Assembly: GCF_029667115.1 (NCBI RefSeq)
Contig: NZ_JARUIU010000001.1
Coordinates: 496,001 to 560,000, forward strand
Direction of reading: 5' to 3'
Source of the DNA: Jeotgalibacillus sp. ET6
Lineage (GTDB): Bacteria; Bacillota; Bacilli; Bacillales; Jeotgalibacillaceae
DNA: 64,000 nucleotides
Of the stretch, positions 55,619 to 64,000 are shown one piece after another (within the stretch, counting starts at the first letter, position 1; each line of letters begins with the position of its first letter). The translations under genes and the position numbers were made by a program. The notes beneath the pieces are model-generated. The model had not been told where the DNA came from and searched no databases. It saw nothing but the letters and a program-made list of their open reading frames with translations.

Positions 55619-56200
55619 TTAGCGATGATCATTTATGAGCTGCTGAATATGGCTCATAATTACTTCAGTTGCTTCTTCTGCTGAAGCTCTTCGACTTCTT
55701 AAATCTTCCATCGGAACCGGCTTGCCATAGACGACTTTTAATCTTCGAAACCTCTTATAGGGGCCGATAATTGCACATGGCACCACTGCCGCCTGGGAGC
55801 GTAGAGCAAAAAATCCTGCGCCTGCGAGTCCTTTTTTTAATTCCCCGTCTATACTACGTGTACCCTCTGGGAACAGTCCTATAACATTATTTTCTTTTAA
55901 AATTGATAAACCTTTTCGTAATGCCTCCCGATCACTCATACCGCGCTTCACCGGGAACGCTCTTAAATTGGGCAGGAGCCTTTTTAATACGGGCATTCGA
56001 AACAATTCTTCCTTTGCCATAAAAGAAACAGGTCTTGGTGCCGTAACACCCACAACAGGAGGATCAAGAAGCTTGATGTGGTTGGCACACAACAGCACCC
56101 CACCTTCTTTGGGGAAATTTTCTCTTCCAATTACTTTAAAACGGTAAATGGGTGTTAAAACCGTTTTCACCAATGATCTTGCAAAATGATATAAATTCAT
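55619..56200 (-). CDS. plsC: 1-acyl-sn-glycerol-3-phosphate acyltransferase
   Basis: 193 residues, makes phosphatidic acid from lysophosphatidic acid. Acyltransferase motifs: [14 protein letters not shown] (HX4D, about 38-51), the FPVKRG block, and GLFPEGTRS (about 110-118). One N-terminal membrane-associated segment. The start overlaps the cmk stop (ATGA). In B. subtilis the plsC gene is elsewhere; here it is inserted between cmk and ypfD, an order common in other Bacillales. Confidence 0.94.
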   Translation of the reverse strand: MNLYHFARSLVKTVLTPIYRFKVIGRENFPKEGGVLLCANHIKLLDPPVVGVTAPRPVSFMAKEELFRMPVLKRLLPNLRAFPVKRGMSDREALRKGLSILKENNVIGLFPEGTRSIDGELKKGLAGAGFFALRSQAAVVPCAIIGPYKRFRRLKVVYGKPVPMEDLRSRRASAEEATEVIMSHIQQLINDHR

Positions 56201-56886
56201 ACTAAACCTCCGCGTGTATTAACCAGATGCATAATTGTTTCCACTACCTCGTCAATTTTCATGGAAGTAGTATCGAGTTCAACTGCATCTTGTGCTTTTC
56301 GCAACGGCGATTCTGCTCTGGTTGAATCCAGATGATCCCGTTCTGCTATTTCTTTTTGCAACCCTTCCAGACTTGATTTGATCCCATGATTTTTATGATC
56401 CTCAAACCTCCTGCGGGCACGTTCCTCAACTGATGCAACCATAAAAACTTTTACTTCTGCGTCGGGAATAACATGTGTTCCGATATCTCTGCCATCCATT
56501 ACGATTCCGCCGTCTTCAACAAGCTTTTGCTGCCTTCTAACCATTTCTGCGCGAACAGATTTATGCTTTGCTGTCATTGATACTTGGCTGGTAACTTCGT
56601 TTGAGCGGATTTTTTCCGTAACTTCCTGTCCATCAAGAAACACTCTTTGTCCAGTTTCGCCGGGAATGAGTTCTATATGTGTATTCAATAGCAGTTTAGT
56701 TAATTCCTCCTCATTCTCCACATCTATGTTCTGCTGAATTGCTTTGTAAGTCAGCGTTCTGTACATCGCACCGGTATCTATATAAATAAAGCCGAGTTTT
56801 TCTGCCAACCTTTTAGCGATGGTGCTTTTCCCTGCTGCCGCAGGACCGTCGAGCGCAATCCTAATGTTGTTTCTTTTCTCTTTCAC
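56197..56886 (-). CDS. cmk: Cytidylate kinase
   Basis: 229 residues, phosphorylates CMP and dCMP. P-loop [15 protein letters not shown] (about 14-28), [33 protein letters not shown] and [15 protein letters not shown]. The GTG at 56886 has AAGGAG 8 nt upstream; a TTG one codon earlier is possible. B. subtilis ypfB, expected upstream, is not present; repeat copy D occupies the gap. Confidence 0.95.
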   Translation of the reverse strand: MKEKRNNIRIALDGPAAAGKSTIAKRLAEKLGFIYIDTGAMYRTLTYKAIQQNIDVENEEELTKLLLNTHIELIPGETGQRVFLDGQEVTEKIRSNEVTSQVSMTAKHKSVRAEMVRRQQKLVEDGGIVMDGRDIGTHVIPDAEVKVFMVASVEERARRRFEDHKNHGIKSSLEGLQKEIAERDHLDSTRAESPLRKAQDAVELDTTSMKIDEVVETIMHLVNTRGGLV

Positions 56887-56919
56887 CAAACATTCTCCTT
56901 CATTTCCTTATTCAAAAAT

Positions 56920-56928
56920 ATTGTACCA
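56920..56928 (-). promoter_or_regulatory. Candidate extended -10 promoter of cmk
   Basis: TGGTACAAT on the minus strand, about 34 nt upstream of the cmk start codon; weak -35. Confidence 0.45.
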
Positions 56929-57020
56929 TAATTCGTGTCGAAAATGAGTTTTGACCTTATTCTACCTTATTCTTGTACCAGCAATGATCAGCTATTTAAT
57001 TTAATTTATAATACTGAAAA

Positions 57021-57240
57021 AGAGCCTGAGACAAGGTGTCTCACGCTCTTTGACCGTTTCGCTGCGCTTTTGGGATGATGCTTGCCGCAGGTACGCTGCC
57101 TGAGTCTCCCAGGGCATTGACCCGCAAAGGCTACGGTATCCATTTCTCCTGATAGGCGATGCCGCCTCTCGCTCTCTTCATACTATTGATAAGTTTCACC
57201 TGATTTTTACACAAAGGAGTTTTTCCCAACCCCTCACTGT
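57021..57240 (-). repeat. Dispersed intergenic repeat, copy D
   Basis: Lies between ypfA and cmk. Terminal hairpin AGAGCCTGAGACA (57021-57033) with TGTCTCACGCTCT (57037-57049), then TTGACCGTTTCGCTGCGCTTT, a variable GC-rich core and a tail with GATGCCGCC and TTCATACTATTGATAA. It would act as terminator for ypfA. No coding region. Confidence 0.8.
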
Positions 57241-57257
57241 TTAACTTTAGAGGAAAT

Positions 57258-57905
57258 TCACATCACATGATCCTTTTGTTTCATTGAAAGCTGACGCTCG
57301 AATGTATAGCGCATAATCTGCTGCTGCTGCATGGCAGTTGCATCAATAAAATTAACAGAAGCAATCTGAGCTCCATGTCTGTCCTTCGTCCTGATAAATT
57401 TACCTCTTACTTTTACATATTGATTTTCTCCACTCTTCATCGGCAGCACAAGAAAAAGATCCATCTCTTCATCTTTCTCAAAAACCGCTCTTTGCCGGAG
57501 AATAAATGAAAGCCCGCCTGCACTTAAATCCACGCTGATAAAATGATAATACTGATCATTCTTTTTTACTGCCAGGTCGACAGCTGCTTCAACACGAACG
57601 TATTGCCTGCGCTGAATTTTAAAAACAGCCTCAGCTTCCGGAAAAACCAATGAGATCATCGGAATTTCTCCTTTTACTCTCCCTTTTACCTCGGTCTCAA
57701 AGGTAAACGTATCACGGTTGTCAAAAGTAAAAGTGACTTTCAGACGAGTGCCGTTAACCAGAAAAGTTGTTTTATCAGTAACTGCATTCACAGGATAATC
57801 GATATATATAAATGTGTCAGACATTTCAACAACCTTGCTTCTATATTCGTCGTTGTTCCGGTTGTTTAAAGGCTCAAGCGTCAATGGCATTCCAATAGTC
57901 AGCAT
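57258..57905 (-). CDS. ypfA: PilZ-domain c-di-GMP receptor YpfA (MotI/DgrA)
   Basis: 215 residues. An N-terminal YcgR-like domain (about 1-98) is followed by a PilZ domain with the c-di-GMP motifs RRQYVR (about 100-105) and DLSAGGLSF. In B. subtilis this protein stops flagellar rotation when c-di-GMP is high. The start is placed at ATG 57905 by comparison with the family (MLTIGMPLTLEPL); an ATG ten codons upstream is possible. Downstream is repeat copy D, upstream ypeB. Confidence 0.88.
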   Translation of the reverse strand: MLTIGMPLTLEPLNNRNNDEYRSKVVEMSDTFIYIDYPVNAVTDKTTFLVNGTRLKVTFTFDNRDTFTFETEVKGRVKGEIPMISLVFPEAEAVFKIQRRQYVRVEAAVDLAVKKNDQYYHFISVDLSAGGLSFILRQRAVFEKDEEMDLFLVLPMKSGENQYVKVRGKFIRTKDRHGAQIASVNFIDATAMQQQQIMRYTFERQLSMKQKDHVM

Positions 57906-58000
57906 CCCTAAGCACTTCCAATCGTATTCTTTCATTTCTGATTTCTATTATGCCACGATTTGAAAGCAGTTCCAATATTTTATTTTGTTGAATAATGAAT

Positions 58001-59326
58001 TTACAGTTTTTCGACTTTTTCTTCCTGGCCCGTTTCTCCATTAATAAAAATTCGATATGTGTCTTCTCCAAGAGTTCCGATAAATTCTCTGCAGAGGACT
58101 TCCTCACCCATTTCGTTTCTGATAATCGCAAGCCTTGATTCCTGTACAGTGAACTTTGAATGGAGGAGTTCGATTGCTTCTTCTTCAGAGATGCTTGGTT
58201 CTACAACATCACGTTCCTCCCCATTTTGAAGATAATCCATACCTAAAAATCCGATAATGTCCCCATTATCCAAAGCCACTTTAATGTGAATGGAATCTGA
58301 GATTACATACACTTGTTCCGGCTCAATCAGGCGGATGAAAGTCAGCATGGCTATCCCATTATCCTGACGGCTGTTTTCGAGAACTACGTCCTCAAACCCT
58401 TGTTCTTTTAAAAATTTTGCTGCTTTTTCTCCTGCATCATATAAACTTAAGGTTTCTTTTCCTACCTTGCGATTATTCAGATAGTATAAAGGATATCCGC
58501 CTTTAACTGTCACGTCCATATTCGACTGATTTCCGTTCTCCGTTTCCCAGGATACAGAGTAAAATGGATAGTCAGCCCCATCTAAACTTTTTGAGACTTG
58601 CATATCCTGATCTTTTTTGACTGAAGTGAAATCTTTTACTTTTTTAACAGCTTCTTCTTCTGTCAGGTCCTCACCTTTAATATGTGTCAGTTGTTTTTTT
58701 CTGATCTCTGCAGTTTCCTGCTCTGTCATCACAAACGTTTCAATCGCGTAACCCTTTACTGACTTATCCACTTTTTTGAACCCATCAATCACTGAATTAT
58801 TTTTTATTTCGTCTCCTGAAGCAAGCAGGCTCTCGAGCTCCAGCCATTCCAGGTTATCCGCAAGTACTTTTTCCTGTATTCCTCTCAACTCATTTTGCAG
58901 TTGTTCAGACTGGCTGTATAATGTTTCAAGTTTTTCATATTCTTCATCGGTCATAGGAGAAGAATTCAGATCTCTGACAGCCGTTTGATAACTGAAATTT
59001 CCGATGCTCGTAAGGAAACCCTCCATTTCATTAAAAGGAAGCAATCCTAGTGGAAGCTGGCCGATATCTGCATGTATTAAAGAGGTTAATCTCCATACTT
59101 CTGTAAGCGCAGGTGTCAAATTCTTTCCCGCGTTCATTGCCAGTGCAGAACCAATCTGGTCATGCAGCAAATCCATCTGATAATTTATCTCATGAAATGC
59201 TCTCTGGTACTCATTTTCCATATGGCTTCTTAACACGTCTTTCTCCTGCTTTTGATACGCTCCCCATGTGACAGCAGAGAAGATACCGATGAAGATCAGT
59301 GAAAAGAGTAATGTTTTTTTCATCAT
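58001..59326 (-). CDS. ypeB: Germination protein YpeB
   Basis: 441 residues. An N-terminal signal-anchor (about 4-22, LLFSLIFIGIFSAVTWGAY) is followed by a helical domain and three PepSY-type repeats (roughly 215-290, 300-365, 375-440). YpeB and the cortex-lytic enzyme SleB stabilise each other in the dormant spore; ypeB follows sleB by 18 nt, the standard bicistronic arrangement. It is expected to be expressed in the forespore. Confidence 0.95.
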   Translation of the reverse strand: MMKKTLLFSLIFIGIFSAVTWGAYQKQEKDVLRSHMENEYQRAFHEINYQMDLLHDQIGSALAMNAGKNLTPALTEVWRLTSLIHADIGQLPLGLLPFNEMEGFLTSIGNFSYQTAVRDLNSSPMTDEEYEKLETLYSQSEQLQNELRGIQEKVLADNLEWLELESLLASGDEIKNNSVIDGFKKVDKSVKGYAIETFVMTEQETAEIRKKQLTHIKGEDLTEEEAVKKVKDFTSVKKDQDMQVSKSLDGADYPFYSVSWETENGNQSNMDVTVKGGYPLYYLNNRKVGKETLSLYDAGEKAAKFLKEQGFEDVVLENSRQDNGIAMLTFIRLIEPEQVYVISDSIHIKVALDNGDIIGFLGMDYLQNGEERDVVEPSISEEEAIELLHSKFTVQESRLAIIRNEMGEEVLCREFIGTLGEDTYRIFINGETGQEEKVEKL

Positions 59327-59344
59327 TGGAACTCACTCCCCATG

Positions 59345-60124
59345 TTATAGGCAGAAAATATGCTCACCTATTTTTTTTATTTGCGGTCTTGTCCAGATCC
59401 AGCCGCTTGTAGCTGTATCAGGATTAAAATAATAGAGCGCATTCTCAGATGGATCCCATCCATTAATGGCATCTATAACAGCTTCTTTAGCCTGCTCATT
59501 CGGTTCAAGCCATATTTGTCCATCTGCTACTGCCGTGAATGCGAGTGGTTCAAAAATTACCCCGGATACCGTATTCGGAAATTCCTCGTCTTCAATCCGG
59601 TTTAAGATAACAGCTGCTACCGCCACCTGGCCTATATAAGGCTCACCTCTGGCTTCTCCGTATACAGCATTTGCCATGAGCTGAATATCATTTTCAGAGT
59701 ATCCGGATGGATATTTTGGAGCTTTTTTTGGTGCTGATTCTTCCTTTTTCACCTGCTGATCAAGAGGAACACCGCCGTAGTATGTAAAGCGATTTCCTTT
59801 TTCAATATTTGAACGAACAAAGTTTTCATCGTAGTCTGTGTTATTTACAAGTTTCGTTCGAGTGGTTTCTCCTGCAAGCCCGTCAATATCCAGCCCATAG
59901 TCCTGCTGAAAGTTTCTCAAGGCCCAATAAGTGCCCCAGCCGAAATCACCATCAATCTGCCCTTCATAGTAGCCTATATATTGAAGTCTTGCCTGAAGTT
60001 CAATGACATCATCTCCAAAAGCCCCCCGCTGTATCGTTTGCCCGCTGAACGCGCTGCTCTCAGCACTTTGGAAAATACCCTGAAAAAATAACAAACACAC
60101 GATTAACAATCCACACCTTCTCAT
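59345..60124 (-). CDS. sleB: Spore cortex-lytic enzyme SleB
   Basis: 259 residues. Signal peptide (about 1-25), peptidoglycan-binding domain (about 33-95, GDDVIELQARLQYIGYYEG and DGDFGWGTYWALRNFQQDYG), a linker, and a Hydrolase_2 lytic transglycosylase domain (about 145-259) with YGEARGEPYIGQVAVAAVI, whose Glu is catalytic. It degrades muramic-lactam cortex during germination. The start follows GGAGGCAG. A sigma-G-like promoter lies upstream. Confidence 0.96.
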   Translation of the reverse strand: MRRCGLLIVCLLFFQGIFQSAESSAFSGQTIQRGAFGDDVIELQARLQYIGYYEGQIDGDFGWGTYWALRNFQQDYGLDIDGLAGETTRTKLVNNTDYDENFVRSNIEKGNRFTYYGGVPLDQQVKKEESAPKKAPKYPSGYSENDIQLMANAVYGEARGEPYIGQVAVAAVILNRIEDEEFPNTVSGVIFEPLAFTAVADGQIWLEPNEQAKEAVIDAINGWDPSENALYYFNPDTATSGWIWTRPQIKKIGEHIFCL

Positions 60125-60161
60125 ACACTGCCTCCGTTCTAAAAGAGTAATTGATCGAAGT

Positions 60162-60192
60162 TAGTTTTAGCGATTCATTTGTCTGCTATACA
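60162..60192 (-). promoter_or_regulatory. Candidate sigma-G promoter of sleB-ypeB
   Basis: TGTATA (60187-60192) and AAAACTA (60162-60168) with an 18-nt spacer. These differ from the consensus TGMATA and CAWWMTA by one base each. Forespore expression of sleB is known in Bacillus, which supports the reading. Confidence 0.5.
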
Positions 60193-60200
60193 TAAAACAA

Positions 60201-60236
60201 AAAGCCGGCTCCTTTTTTATCAAAAGAGCCAGCTTT
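60201..60236 (-). terminator. Terminator of prsW
   Basis: AAAGCTGGCTC pairs with GAGCCGGCTTT (60201-60236; one G-U pair), followed by TTGTTTT. It separates prsW from sleB. Confidence 0.82.
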
Positions 60237-60906
60237 ATATTTTAAACTGTTTATGGTGAAGATGAGTTAAGATGTGTGCTTTTTTTACTTTCCAAAGACC
60301 CAGCCACCATAAAAAAAGCATGAAAGGGATAATGAAATAGATCCAGTTGTGGAAACTTAATAAAATAAAATCATAAAAACTATGTAAGGCTACTGGAATG
60401 ACGATTGATAAACACAATATTTTTTTCCTTGCAGGGGGTGAAGAAAATTTAGCTTTACCAATATAAAACCCCATAACTACACCAAATAATGCATGACTCG
60501 ATACAGGGAGCAGCGCTCTGCCAAACGCTGTTTCAAGTCCATTTACAGCAAGAAAAAGGACATTTTCAAGCGTTGCAAAGCCTAAAGAAACTGCTGCTCC
60601 GTAGACGATGCCATCATATGGCTCATCAAATTCAATAAGATGAAAAATAAAAAAATATAAAATAAACCATTTAAAAAATTCTTCTAATAAACCATAAGAT
60701 ATAACGGATTTGAGCAAAGCCGACGAAAAAATCTGCTCAGTTTCAATAACATACTGAACAAACATAATCGGAAATGTGATAGATATACCCAAAATAAAGG
60801 CCCGGAACACAGTTCGTATAGGCTCTGTGTCATATTGGTCTTTTAAATAAAAGTAACTTAAAAGAGCCAGACCGGGTGCAATCGCGGCTGAGATAATGGC
60901 AAACAT
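60235..60906 (-). CDS. prsW: Site-1 protease PrsW
   Basis: 223 residues, polytopic membrane protease. It opens [20 protein letters not shown] and has the family signature [14 protein letters not shown] (about 77-90, EExxK) plus FATLENVLF and [17 protein letters not shown], with conserved Glu and His residues of the Abi-like fold. In B. subtilis it starts the cleavage of anti-sigma-W RsiW. The ATG at 60906 is preferred to an upstream TTG, because GAGG is well placed and the B. subtilis protein starts there. Confidence 0.93.
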   Translation of the reverse strand: MFAIISAAIAPGLALLSYFYLKDQYDTEPIRTVFRAFILGISITFPIMFVQYVIETEQIFSSALLKSVISYGLLEEFFKWFILYFFIFHLIEFDEPYDGIVYGAAVSLGFATLENVLFLAVNGLETAFGRALLPVSSHALFGVVMGFYIGKAKFSSPPARKKILCLSIVIPVALHSFYDFILLSFHNWIYFIIPFMLFLWWLGLWKVKKAHILTHLHHKQFKI

Positions 60907-60993
60907 AAAAGTGCCTCTTTTCAATCTGTTTTACTCATCGTATCATGTAGAAGACGTGTTTTACATAGTGAAAAGGGCTTGGAGGGACAGGAA

Positions 60994-61965
60994 ATGGCAA
61001 AAAAACTTATTTTACTCATACACACAGGCGGAACCATTTCTATGGCGCAGGATCAGACGGGAGCTGTTATACCAGGGAAAGAAAATCCAATAGCAGAACA
61101 ATCTGCACAAGTTAGTGACTACGCAAATCTGATTGTGGAGTCGCCTTTTACACTTCCTTCTCCACATATCACACCGGAGCACATGCTTCAGATCAAGAAG
61201 CTTATTGAAAAATACTACCTTGATTCAGGGATTGAGGGAGTGGTTATCACACATGGCACAGATACACTTGAAGAAACTGCTTATTTCCTCGATTTGACAT
61301 TGCGTCTTTCCATCCCTGTAGTTTTAACAGGTGCAATGAGATCTTCAAATGAAATCGGATCCGACGGCCTTTACAATTTGATCAGTTCTATCCGTACAGC
61401 CTGTTGTGATGAGGCATACGGAAAAGGTGTCCTGGTCGTGTTAAATGATGAAATCCATACGGCTGTAAATGTAACGAAAACACATGCCAGCAACGTATCC
61501 ACCTTTCAAAGTCCTCAATATGGTCCTATAGGGATCGTAACAAAAGGAGGTGTCGTTTTTCACCACACTCCAAAACTTGATCTTAAATATTCTTTACAGG
61601 AGCCATCAAAAAAAGTAGTCATCATTAAAGCATATGCAGGAATGGATTCACGGCTGTTTACAAGTTTGTCGGATTTGGGATTTGACGGGGTAGTAATAGA
61701 AGCACTGGGACAAGGGAATTTACCACCTGGCACGGTAGAAGGAATCCAGAGTTTGATCAAGAAAAACATCCCTATCGTGCTCGTTTCCAGATGTTTTAAC
61801 GGCATTGCTCAGGATGTATACGGATATGAAGGCGGCGGCAGACACTTAAAGGAAATGGGCGTCATTTTTTCAAATGGTTTAAACGGTCAAAAAGCACGAA
61901 TTAAATTAATGATTGGATTAGCACATTCCAGTGATCATCAGTTTATCTCCAATATGTTTAAATAA
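60994..61965 (+). CDS. ansA: Type I L-asparaginase
   Basis: 323 residues. It hydrolyses asparagine to aspartate and ammonia. The first catalytic Thr is in LIHTGGTISMAQD (about 8-20), the second in ITHGTDTLEETAYF (about 88-101, Thr-Asp pair), and VLTGAMRSSNEIGSDG follows. There is no signal peptide, so it is cytoplasmic. The ATG at 60994 follows GGAGGGACAG. Divergent from prsW and convergent with ypdA; repeat copy E forms its 3' side. Confidence 0.94.
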   Translation: MAKKLILLIHTGGTISMAQDQTGAVIPGKENPIAEQSAQVSDYANLIVESPFTLPSPHITPEHMLQIKKLIEKYYLDSGIEGVVITHGTDTLEETAYFLDLTLRLSIPVVLTGAMRSSNEIGSDGLYNLISSIRTACCDEAYGKGVLVVLNDEIHTAVNVTKTHASNVSTFQSPQYGPIGIVTKGGVVFHHTPKLDLKYSLQEPSKKVVIIKAYAGMDSRLFTSLSDLGFDGVVIEALGQGNLPPGTVEGIQSLIKKNIPIVLVSRCFNGIAQDVYGYEGGGRHLKEMGVIFSNGLNGQKARIKLMIGLAHSSDHQFISNMFK

Positions 61966-61967
61966 AG

Positions 61968-62165
61968 AAGAGCTTGGGACAAAATGTCTCAAGCTCTTTG
62001 ACCGGTTCGCTGCGCTTCATGTGGATACTTTCTGCAGGGACAGCACCGAGCTTTTTAGGGCGTCGCCCTATAATGTCTCAGCTTGCCGTCAAATCCTGAT
62101 TGGGCCGCCGCCTTCTGCTGCGTTCACCTCTTATTATTTATAAATACTGCCTCGTTTTTTTAAAA
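61968..62165 (-). repeat. Dispersed intergenic repeat, copy E
   Basis: Between the convergent ansA and ypdA. Terminal hairpin AAGAGCTTGGGACA (61968-61981) with TGTCTCAAGCTCTT (61985-61998, 13 of 14 pairs), then TGACCGGTTCGCTGCGCTTCA, an internal TAGGGCGTCGCCCTA hairpin, GGCCGCCGCC, and the tail ACTGCCTCGTTTTTTT. The terminal hairpin begins 3 nt after the ansA stop, so it can also end ansA transcripts. Confidence 0.82.
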
Positions 62166-62197
62166 CAATTTTTAGTTTTAACCCCGGCCTCTTAATA

Positions 62198-63160
62198 TTA
62201 TTTCTTTGCGGTGACCGCATCCGCTATTTGTTCTCCATGAAAACGGCCATTTTCAATAAAAATTTCATTTGCATTATTTCCAGCAGCAATTACACCGGCA
62301 ATATAAATGCCCTCGACGTTTGTTTCCATCGTTTCCGGGTGATAAATGGGCCTGCCGGAGCATTCATCTATCCGTACGCCTATGTTTTTCAAAAAGGCAT
62401 GATCCGGGTGATATCCGATCATTGCAAAAACAAAGTCATTCTTAACAGAGAACAGTTCTCCATTTTTCGAGTATTCAATCGATTTTTCATTGATCCTGGT
62501 GACCGATGCATCAAAATGCATGTCCACAGATTGATTTTTGATCAACCCTTCGAACTGCGGCAATATCCACGGTTTTATGCTGGGAGAGTAGTCACTCCCT
62601 CTATAAAATACCGAAACTCTCGCTCCCGCTTTTTCAAGTTCGATGGCAGCATCAACAGCCGAATTTTTTCCCCCGATAATAGCTACGTCCATATCGAAGT
62701 AAGGATGCGCCTCTTTAAAATAGTGGTGAACTTTAGACAGTTTTGCTCCAGGCACCTTAAGCTCATTCGGGTGATCATAATAACCGGTTGCAATCACAAT
62801 ATGTTCAGCCGTGTAGGACTGCTTTGCAGTAGTTACGAGGAATTTCCCGTCCGTTTTTTCAATCGACTTTACTTCTTCAAAACGGTTAACCGGAAGATCC
62901 ATTTGCTTCACTACTTCTCTGTAATATACGAGAGCCTGGTTTCTTTTTGGTTTATGATCCTCAATTATAAAAGGCACTTCGCCGATTGCGAGTTTTTCAC
63001 TGGATGAAAAAAACGTTTGATGTGTCGGGTAATGATAAATGGTATTCACAATATTACCCTTTTCAATGATAAGCGCATCAATGCCCTTTTTATGCAATGC
63101 AATTGAAGCGGCCAGGCCGCACGGGCCTCCCCCAACAATAATGACTTCCCTATGCTCCAT
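62198..63160 (-). CDS. ypdA: Bacillithiol disulfide reductase YpdA (Bdr)
   Basis: 320 residues, NADPH-dependent flavoprotein that reduces oxidised bacillithiol. FAD motif IIVGGGPCGLAASIALHKKG cut at GGGPCG (about 9-14, with the conserved Cys that marks this family), a second dinucleotide motif VAIIGGKNSAVDAAIELE, and GYHPDHAF and GIYIAGV near the C-terminus. It pairs functionally with BshA and BshB1 encoded at 23.5-25.3 kb. The ribosome site is CAGGAGTGA. Confidence 0.93.
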   Translation of the reverse strand: MEHREVIIVGGGPCGLAASIALHKKGIDALIIEKGNIVNTIYHYPTHQTFFSSSEKLAIGEVPFIIEDHKPKRNQALVYYREVVKQMDLPVNRFEEVKSIEKTDGKFLVTTAKQSYTAEHIVIATGYYDHPNELKVPGAKLSKVHHYFKEAHPYFDMDVAIIGGKNSAVDAAIELEKAGARVSVFYRGSDYSPSIKPWILPQFEGLIKNQSVDMHFDASVTRINEKSIEYSKNGELFSVKNDFVFAMIGYHPDHAFLKNIGVRIDECSGRPIYHPETMETNVEGIYIAGVIAAGNNANEIFIENGRFHGEQIADAVTAKK

Positions 63161-63194
63161 TATGCGTCACTCCTGCCCATGGTACGATCTTATA

Positions 63195-63227
63195 GAAAAA
63201 ACCCCATATCTTTATTTATGATAGGGG
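63195..63227 (-). terminator. Terminator of the B12-binding regulator gene
   Basis: CCCCTATC pairs with GATATGGGG (63202-63227, one bulge), followed by six T residues on the minus strand. It lies about 60 nt after the stop of the regulator gene. Confidence 0.75.
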
Positions 63228-63288
63228 ATTTTGAAAAGCATTTCAATGATCTTGATTTAAATGAATGAATGGAAGAATGAATCCATGG

Positions 63289-64000
63289 CTACAAGTGAAT
63301 TTTTGTAGAAAGCCAGTTGTCCCATTCTTCTTTTGACCTGCCAACGAGGTGGTTTTCGTATGTCAGCTGGTCTTTTTGAGACAGAAAATCAACAGCATGG
63401 CCTCCAATACCCACAAATAATTCCGGTCGATTAGCAGAAAGTCTGTTGATTAATTCAAACGCAGCCTCAAGGTTTTCCTGAAGTGTACATGAAAGAAACA
63501 GAAATTTAGGATTTACTGTATCAAGAACAACCTCAATATCGCCTTTTTTTATGCTTGCACCAAGATAAATGACTTCAAACCCTTTTCTTCGGACATACAA
63601 GGTAAAGATTAATAACCCCAGTTCATGCCATTCTCCCGGTGCGCACACGGCTACAACCTTTGGCAGAAGCTCATTGTGCGGAAATGAGTGCATCAGAATT
63701 CCAATTCTGGAGCGGAGAATGGAAGTGGCAAAATGCTCATGAGCCGTAGTGATCTGTCCAGTCTCCCACTGCTCTCCAATTCTGATAAGAACAGTGCCTA
63801 AAATGTCAATAAGTACTTTATCTATTGTATAAAGTGAAAAAGCCTGATTTATTAAATCATGAGCCTTATTTTCTTCAAAATTTAACAGGGCTGCAACCAA
63901 ATCATCCTGGAAATTTATGATTCTGTCTTTAGGACCTTCCAATGTTTCCTTAGGCTGTTTAACATCCTGTTTTTCAAGCAGTGTAACTGCCTGGCTGATG
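63289..64000 (-). CDS. MerR-type B12-binding regulator, CarH/LitR-like (5' end missing)
   Basis: Open to the right edge: the frame continues past 63942 (ISQAVTLLEKQDVKQ) to the window end, so the N-terminal MerR helix-turn-helix is cut off and a TTG inside is not the start. The 237 visible codons hold a helical cap domain with W-x9-E-H (QWETGQITTAHEH), and a Rossmann-type cobalamin domain with CAPGEWHELG, whose ExH His would ligate cobalt. These are hallmarks of CarH/LitR photoreceptors, which bind adenosylcobalamin in the dark and release DNA in light. Targets are unknown; carotenoid genes are typical. Confidence 0.8.
   Translation of the reverse strand, partial: ISQAVTLLEKQDVKQPKETLEGPKDRIINFQDDLVAALLNFEENKAHDLINQAFSLYTIDKVLIDILGTVLIRIGEQWETGQITTAHEHFATSILRSRIGILMHSFPHNELLPKVVAVCAPGEWHELGLLIFTLYVRRKGFEVIYLGASIKKGDIEVVLDTVNPKFLFLSCTLQENLEAAFELINRLSANRPELFVGIGGHAVDFLSQKDQLTYENHLVGRSKEEWDNWLSTKIHL

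Noticed and set aside
57874-58131. 85-codon minus-strand frame between ypeB and ypfA
   Set aside because: It overlaps the conserved C-terminus of YpeB in another frame and has no start signal.
62228-63007. 259-codon plus-strand frame antisense to ypdA
   Set aside because: It has no start signals and unnatural composition (many Phe, Arg and Ser); the minus-strand frame is a clear flavoprotein.

Overview
The window reads as one chromosomal segment of a low-GC, endospore-forming member of the Bacillales (Bacillaceae-like). Gene order follows the Bacillus subtilis stretch from ypsC/rnpB through ponA, panBCD, dapB, qcrABC, the aro genes, hbs, spoIVA, cmk and sleB to ypdA almost gene for gene. Spore genes (cotD, spoIVA, ypeB-sleB), bacillithiol genes (bshA, bshB1, ypdA), menaquinone genes (hepS, menG, hepT) and the TRAP gene mtrB all support this. 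The penicillin-binding protein has a very acidic C-terminal tail, which suggests a salt-tolerant species. The genus cannot be fixed from the sequence alone. No rRNA, tRNA, insertion sequence, prophage or CRISPR array was seen.

Layout. 1-7.3 kb (minus strand): ypsC (cut by the window edge), RNase P RNA, gpsB, ypsA, cotD, a 31-residue membrane peptide, the DNA repair pair mrfB/mrfA, yppG and yppE. 7.5-10.9 kb (plus): recU and ponA. 10.9-19 kb (minus): ypoC, nth, dnaD, asnS, aspB, tseB, ypmA, dinG. 19-27 kb (minus): panD-panC-panB behind a structured leader, then birA, cca, bshA, bshB1, mgsA, dapB, ypjD. 27-32.8 kb: ypjC (plus), a yugP-like protease, ypjB, ypjA, the cytochrome bc operon qcrABC, and ypiF. 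33-43 kb (minus): ypiB, ypiA, an aromatic operon aroF-aroB-aroH-hisC-tyrA-aroA with no trp genes inside it, cheR and ndk. 43-50 kb (minus): hepT, menG, hepS, mtrB, folE, hbs, spoIVA, yphF, yphE. 50-60.9 kb (minus): gpsA, der, fni, ypfD, plsC, cmk, ypfA (PilZ), ypeB, sleB, prsW. 61-64 kb: ansA (plus), ypdA, and a truncated B12-binding regulator of the CarH/LitR type.

How it works together. The window is dominated by housekeeping functions: cell wall and division (ponA, gpsB, tseB), recombination and repair (recU, nth, mrfAB, dinG), coenzyme A precursor supply (panBCD and aspB), low-molecular-weight thiol synthesis and recycling (bshA, bshB1, ypdA), respiratory quinone and the bc complex, aromatic amino acids, phospholipid precursors (gpsA, plsC), and spore formation and germination.

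Most notable items: (1) a family of structured intergenic repeats of about 170-215 bp in five clear copies plus one decayed copy, all in one orientation; each clear copy lies just 3' of a minus-strand gene and ends in a nearly identical terminator hairpin; (2) a panB leader with two tandem bulged-A stem-loops and a readable terminator/antiterminator switch; (3) a probable light- and B12-sensing regulator at the right edge; (4) absence of trp genes from the aromatic operon although TRAP is kept; (5) the gpsB terminator lying inside the rnpB promoter; (6) a 31-residue membrane peptide with its own consensus promoter.
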